A stretch of 9,918 nucleotides of DNA from positions 1-9,918 of the forward strand of contig CAMASZ010000031.1 in NCBI GenBank assembly GCA_945861125.1. The letters run 5' to 3'. Each line of letters opens with the position of its first letter. Positions within the stretch are counted from its first letter, which is position 1. The position numbers and the translations under genes are program-made. The notes under the pieces were generated by a model. That model was not told the origin of the DNA and did not search any database. It was given only the letters and a program-made list of their open reading frames with translations. This DNA comes from Rickettsia typhi. GTDB taxonomy: Bacteria > Pseudomonadota > Alphaproteobacteria > Rickettsiales > UBA1997. Positions 7,016 to 9,918 of this stretch are shown one piece after another.

Positions 7016-7810
7016 ATGGATGAAAAAAATCTTGACTATTTTTTACAACAAAAAAAAGAAGTTATTGGTGTAAAAAAAATCATTGCTGTAGCCTCAGCCA
7101 AAGGGGGTGTTGGAAAGTCAACTATAGCCTGTAATATTGCTGTAGCACTTGCAAAAAAAAATTTAAATATTGCTTTGGTTGATGCGGATATTTATGGTCC
7201 ATCAATTCCTCATATCATGAATATTAACAAAGCTCCTGATCAAAAAAATAACCTTATTCTTCCAATAATTTCTCATAATGTTAAGTGTATTTCTATAGGA
7301 TCGATAATTGATATTAATTCAGCTGGAATATGGCGTGGTCCAATGATAACTAAAATTCTTAATCAATTAATTAGAAGTGTAAATTGGCAAAGCGACAATA
7401 AAGAAGTAGATATAATGATAATTGATATGCCTCCAGGAACTGGAGATATTTACCTCAGTATTGCTGAGAAATTTGCAATTAATGGAGTTATTCTAATATC
7501 AACACCACATTCTTTATCAATTATTGATCTAGTTAGATCGGTTGACTGCTTTAAAAAACTGAATGTTAAAATTTTAGGTTTAATTCAAAACATGTCATAT
7601 TTAGAAATTAATAATCAAAAACAATATATTTTTGGAAATGACGGAGTAAAAAAACTAGCGCAACAACTTAATTTACCATTTATTGGAGATATTCCAATTT
7701 GTCAAAAAACTTCCAACCCCAATAACCAAAACAACTTAGCAACCGATATTTATTTATCTTATCAAGATATTTTTCTTGATATAATAAAAAGTATTATTTC
7801 ATCTGGATAA
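7016..7810 (+). CDS. mrp: Mrp/ApbC-type iron-sulfur cluster carrier ATPase, short form without CxxC
   Basis: A P-loop ATPase of the Mrp/ApbC/Nbp35 family, implicated in handling Fe-S clusters for apo-proteins in the cytoplasm. The deviant Walker A motif AKGGVGKST is at 28-36, with signature Lys29 and Lys34. DADIYGPS at 56-63, RGPM at 107-110, DMPPGTGD at 137-144 and NMSY at 192-195 identify Mrp rather than MinD or ParA. At 264 residues it lacks the N-terminal MIP18-like (DUF59) domain found in longer Mrp proteins. After NMSY, where many members have CPHC to bind the bridging cluster, this protein reads LEINNQKQYIFG with no cysteine pair. I recall loss of this CxxC in other alphaproteobacterial Mrp proteins. 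It follows argD by 11 bases, probably in one transcript, and ends 2 bases from the dadA stop codon. Confidence 0.92.
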   Translation: MDEKNLDYFLQQKKEVIGVKKIIAVASAKGGVGKSTIACNIAVALAKKNLNIALVDADIYGPSIPHIMNINKAPDQKNNLILPIISHNVKCISIGSIIDINSAGIWRGPMITKILNQLIRSVNWQSDNKEVDIMIIDMPPGTGDIYLSIAEKFAINGVILISTPHSLSIIDLVRSVDCFKKLNVKILGLIQNMSYLEINNQKQYIFGNDGVKKLAQQLNLPFIGDIPICQKTSNPNNQNNLATDIYLSYQDIFLDIIKSIISSG

Positions 7811-7812
7811 TA

Positions 7813-9072
7813 CTATTTTAACTGATTATCGAGAAAAGAAAATTGATCATATTTTTGCATAGAAATTAAATCGGCAATAATCTTTGATGATCCACAAGAC
7901 AAAGTCCAACCCAATGAGCCATGACCAGTATTAAGAAATAAATTACCATATTTTTTAACTTCGCATATTAAAGGTATGGAGTTTGATCTAAATGGCCTAA
8001 AACCGCACCATTCTTTGATATCATTTAAATTGCCACAATCTGAAAAAGTGGCAAAGGTTTTATTTTTTAGAAAATTTAAGTTTTTTTTGTTAAAAGAGTT
8101 TTTATGACCACAAATTTCAATTGTTCCAGCTATTCGAAATATATTATCTAAACGACTATAAACAATTTTGTTTTCCGGATCAGTTAAAGACATTTTTGGC
8201 GCTAGAAATTCATCATCGCATTTTATTGATAAACTATAGCCTTTAACTGGATAAATTTTGCTATCTATATCAATACCACTAAGAAGCTTTATACCCAGAG
8301 CACCAAGAGCATAAACATATTTATCAGCAACGAAAACTCCATCACTAGTATTAACACCAGTAATTTTTTTATGATTAGTAAAAATATTTCTTATCTCTAC
8401 TCCATATTTAAAATTAACTCCATATTTTTGAGAACATATTTCTTGCAACTGCTTAGCAAAAAGAAAACTATTTCCAGACTGATCTTCTTCATAAAATATT
8501 CCACCAACTAATTTTTTTTCATCAAAAAGTTTAATTAGGGTTGGCTCTTTTTTAAGACATTCTTCTGCATTTAAAATTTGAATATTTCTACCTATAAATT
8601 CTAGCTCTTCAATTTCTTTAATTGCCAAATCAAATAATTTTTTGTTGCGGTAGAAATGCAAAATACCGTCTTTTTTATAACTAAATTTTATATTTTCTCT
8701 AACAACAATTTCCTCAAGACAATCTTTACTAAAGATACCTAAATTATACAGATTTTCACTAGATTTATTAGCTATTGTATTTTTTGAATTACAAGAAAAT
8801 TCGTAAAACCATTTTAAAAAGTTTTTATCTAAAATTTTTGGAACAGTTAAATATGAATTTGGTTTTATTAATTCCTTATATAAGGAAAATAATGAAGATT
8901 TTTTAGACCAAGTTTCGACATGAGAATAGCTAAGCTGACCGCCATTGGCAAAAGAACATCCTAAAGCACAAGTATCTGACCTATCGATTACCATAACCTC
9001 ATGACCATTTCTAGCTAAATAATAAGCGGTAGTAACTCCAATTATTCCCGCTCCTAAAACAATTATTTTCAT
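7813..9072 (-). CDS. dadA: D-amino acid dehydrogenase (FAD-dependent, DadA-like)
   Basis: A flavoprotein of the DAO/glycine-oxidase fold that oxidises D-amino acids to 2-oxo acids plus ammonia and passes electrons to the respiratory chain, usually at the inner membrane. It has 419 residues, the typical DadA length. The N-terminal dinucleotide-binding GAGIIGVTTAYYLA is at 7-20, with the acidic end of the second beta strand at MVID 27-30. SFANGGQLSYS at 40-50 corresponds to the family's ANAGQ(L/I)S motif. WCGFRPF, about 50-60 residues before the C-terminus, and GHGSLGWTLSCG at 383-394 are the DadA C-terminal FAD motifs. Cell-wall D-alanine is a likely substrate, though specificity cannot be read from sequence. 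It is convergent with mrp. Upstream lies an array of palindromic repeats, the nearest starting 14 bases before the ATG, so its promoter is probably inside repeat DNA. Confidence 0.9.
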   Translation of the reverse strand: MKIIVLGAGIIGVTTAYYLARNGHEVMVIDRSDTCALGCSFANGGQLSYSHVETWSKKSSLFSLYKELIKPNSYLTVPKILDKNFLKWFYEFSCNSKNTIANKSSENLYNLGIFSKDCLEEIVVRENIKFSYKKDGILHFYRNKKLFDLAIKEIEELEFIGRNIQILNAEECLKKEPTLIKLFDEKKLVGGIFYEEDQSGNSFLFAKQLQEICSQKYGVNFKYGVEIRNIFTNHKKITGVNTSDGVFVADKYVYALGALGIKLLSGIDIDSKIYPVKGYSLSIKCDDEFLAPKMSLTDPENKIVYSRLDNIFRIAGTIEICGHKNSFNKKNLNFLKNKTFATFSDCGNLNDIKEWCGFRPFRSNSIPLICEVKKYGNLFLNTGHGSLGWTLSCGSSKIIADLISMQKYDQFSFLDNQLK

Positions 9073-9086
9073 TATAAAATTTATTT

Positions 9087-9137
9087 ATCCCATCTTTAAA
9101 GTTTTAAAAAATTTTATTTAAAGATTATACTTGGTAT
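9087..9137. repeat. Decayed short copy of the palindromic element family
   Basis: ATCCCATCTTTAAA at 9087-9100 is identical to 14 bases of the left end of the intact copy at 9144. The stretch 9116-9137 matches 18 of 22 bases of that copy's right end. Only about 15 bases separate the two ends, so this looks like an internal deletion that left both termini. It lies just upstream of the dadA start. Confidence 0.65.
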
Positions 9138-9140
9138 TAA

Positions 9141-9168
9141 ATTATACCAAATCCCATCTTTAAATCAA
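9141..9168 (-). promoter_or_regulatory. Candidate dadA promoter in the end of a palindromic element
   Basis: On the minus strand TTGATT (9163-9168) is followed by a 16-base spacer and a perfect TATAAT (9141-9146). The pair spans the left terminal repeat of the element at 9144-9349 and points out of it toward dadA. A leader of roughly 60 bases would result. A second TATAAT (9124-9129, minus) has no good -35 box. The match is better than others nearby but untested. Confidence 0.4.
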
Positions 9169-9349
9169 ATTATAACAAAATATTTTTGCCAGTCGTGCCC
9201 TAGGGCAACGACACGATTTTTGAGATAAAAATCTTTAAAAAATGAAGTCGTATATCCATGCGGCTGAGGCTTTTTGAAGATTTTTTTACCAAAAATATGA
9301 AGTTAGAATTTGAATATCCTATTAAATATTTAAAGATGGGATTTGGTAT
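9144..9349. mobile_element. 206-base palindromic element, copy 1 (interrupted by a nested insertion)
   Basis: The ends ATACCAAATCCC...TTTAAAT (9144-9165) and 9328-9349 are perfect 22-base inverted repeats. Inside, the two arms pair again over most of their length. The centre AGTCGTA / TGCGGCT (9246-9252 and 9259-9265) forms a stem with two G-T pairs. TTA flanks the element on both sides if the ends are trimmed to TACCAAA. There is no coding capacity. The left arm carries 34 bases absent from the right arm and from the copy at 9541, described as a separate feature. Confidence 0.8.
9189..9215 (+). mobile_element. 27-base hairpin unit nested in palindromic element copy 1
   Basis: Removing 9189-9222 restores the match to the right arm of the same element and to the copy at 9541-9712. 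ATTTTTG occurs on both sides (9182-9188 and 9216-9222), as expected for a 7-base target duplication. The unit contains GTCGT-GCCC / GGGC-AACGAC, a hairpin with one bulged base around the palindrome TGCCCTAGGGCA (9196-9207 region). It is much richer in G+C than its surroundings. A related unit is at 5731-5754 in the opposite orientation. Confidence 0.7.
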
Positions 9350-9352
9350 TAA

Positions 9353-9538
9353 TACCATTTCCCATTTTAAAATAAACATTCTTCACAAAAATTTTTAGAT
9401 AAAAAAGTCAAAAAACAAAATGCTGTATACCAATACAACGTGAGGCCCATACAAAAAAGCCTTCTAGATTTTTTAGCAAAAATTTTAAAGAAGATGTTTA
9501 ATAAAATTCTTTAGTATAATTTAAAATGGAAAATTGTA
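9353..9538. mobile_element. Palindromic element, copy 2 (degenerate)
   Basis: The ends 9353-9373 and 9518-9538 are inverted repeats matching at 18 of 21 bases, with the family form TACCATTTCCCATTTTAAA. The inner arms still pair from about 9371 and 9495 inward. The core GCTGTATACCAATACAACG (9422-9440) keeps the family pattern with one mismatched pair. After the conserved TGAGG there are about 16 extra bases, CCCATAC...AAGCC, not present in the other copies. No coding capacity. Confidence 0.7.
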
Positions 9539-9540
9539 TC

Positions 9541-9712
9541 ATACTAAATCCAATCTTTAAATCAAATTATAACAAAATACTTTTGAGATAAAAATTTTTA
9601 AAAAATGAAGCTGTATACCTATACAGCTGAGGTTTTTTAGAGATTTTTAACAAAAAAGATGAATCTTAATTTGTAAATACTTAAATGTATAATTTAGGAT
9701 TGGAAATGTTAT
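9541..9712. mobile_element. Palindromic element, copy 3
   Basis: The left end 9541-9562 matches that of copy 1 at 20 of 22 bases; the right end (about 9692-9712) is more worn. Internally it tracks copy 1 closely but without the nested insertion. Its centre is a perfect 9-base inverted repeat, AGCTGTATA (9609-9617) and TATACAGCT (9620-9628), around CC. This is the cleanest view of the family core. No coding capacity. Confidence 0.75.
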
Positions 9713-9768
9713 TAATTACCAGAAAACACTGATGAAGTAATAATATGGGTTATTAATTTTTAATTGAA

Positions 9769-9918
9769 CTATAAGACAACCCCAGATAATCCATCAATTT
9801 TTCTTTCTGAATCTGGTTTTATTTGAGAGGAAGGTCGCTCTAAAAGAACCTCTACTAATTTAGTTAATATAGTTTCATTAGTATTATCAGAATCTTTAAA
9901 AAAATCTAATTCACTAAT
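9769..9918 (-). CDS. C-terminal 49 residues of an unrecognised protein (cut by window edge)
   Basis: An open frame on the minus strand enters from the right edge and stops at TAG (9769-9771). The visible 49 residues begin ISELDFFKDSDNTNETILTK, continue LVEVLLERPS and end in KIDGLSGVVL. It is hydrophilic, with an amphipathic stretch (ETILTKLVEVLLE) and no cysteine, membrane segment or motif I recognise. Codon use is A+T-rich like its neighbours, and amino-acid composition looks like real protein. It could also be a short chance frame, since its start is not visible. I assign no function. Confidence 0.5.
   Translation of the reverse strand: MSELDFFKDSDNTNETILTKLVEVLLERPSSQIKPDSERKIDGLSGVVL

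Larger units (their letters stand above)
9073..9768. other. Gene-free region filled by four repeat copies
   Basis: This 696-base stretch between dadA and the partial gene at the right edge has no open frame I would call. About 615 bases belong to four repeat copies set 2 to 6 bases apart. The last 56 bases (9713-9768) are A+T-rich and show nothing definable; no convincing terminator follows the partial gene. Confidence 0.8.

Noticed and set aside
9246..9440. G-T pairs in the element stems as proof of a plus-strand structured RNA
   Set aside because: Copy 1 has wobble pairs that favour a plus-strand RNA, but the mismatch in copy 2 (C9423 with A9438) would be a wobble only on the minus strand, so no consistent RNA polarity emerges.
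9087..9712. CRISPR array
   Set aside because: The repeats are long palindromic elements of unequal length that abut each other. There are no short uniform repeats with unique spacers, and no cas gene is present.
9713..9768. Terminator after the partial gene at the right edge
   Set aside because: The sequence is A+T-rich with repeated TTATTAAT words but no stable stem followed by a T-run on the minus strand.

Overview
The window is strongly A+T-rich and carries the gene set of an alphaproteobacterium. COQ9, a protein of mitochondria and Alphaproteobacteria, is the clearest marker. The Mrp protein lacks the CxxC motif, the intergenic palindromic repeats resemble those of host-associated lineages, and no gene has a convincing Shine-Dalgarno sequence. 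A Rickettsiales- or Holosporales-like endosymbiont with a reduced but still partly biosynthetic genome fits best. I cannot name a genus.

Layout. Positions 1-5515 hold seven minus-strand genes, read from right to left: coq9, cvpA, fabG, trxB, metF, infA and topA (cut by the left edge). The first five are separated by 3, 37, 8 and 6 bases and are probably one transcript. A 93-base gap precedes infA, then 15 bases precede topA. The transcript mixes ubiquinone synthesis, an envelope membrane protein, fatty-acid elongation, thiol redox balance and one-carbon metabolism, followed by translation initiation and DNA supercoiling.

Positions 5516-5825 are a 310-base divergent intergenic region. It holds a 144-base palindromic element with 19-base perfect terminal inverted repeats and a second, smaller repeat. 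Positions 5826-7810 hold argD and mrp on the plus strand, probably co-transcribed. dadA (7813-9072, minus) faces mrp with only two bases between the two stop codons.

Positions 9073-9768 have no recognisable gene. They are almost filled by four abutting copies of one palindromic element family, one of which has been interrupted by a second, smaller repeat that is also present near 5731. The last 150 bases are the C-terminus of an unrecognised minus-strand protein.

The genes are ordinary housekeeping and metabolic genes, and I see no defence, secretion or toxin system. The unusual content is the repeat landscape: two element families with unrelated ends but similar cores, a nested insertion whose boundaries can be read directly, and outward-facing promoter-like motifs at the element ends next to argD and dadA.
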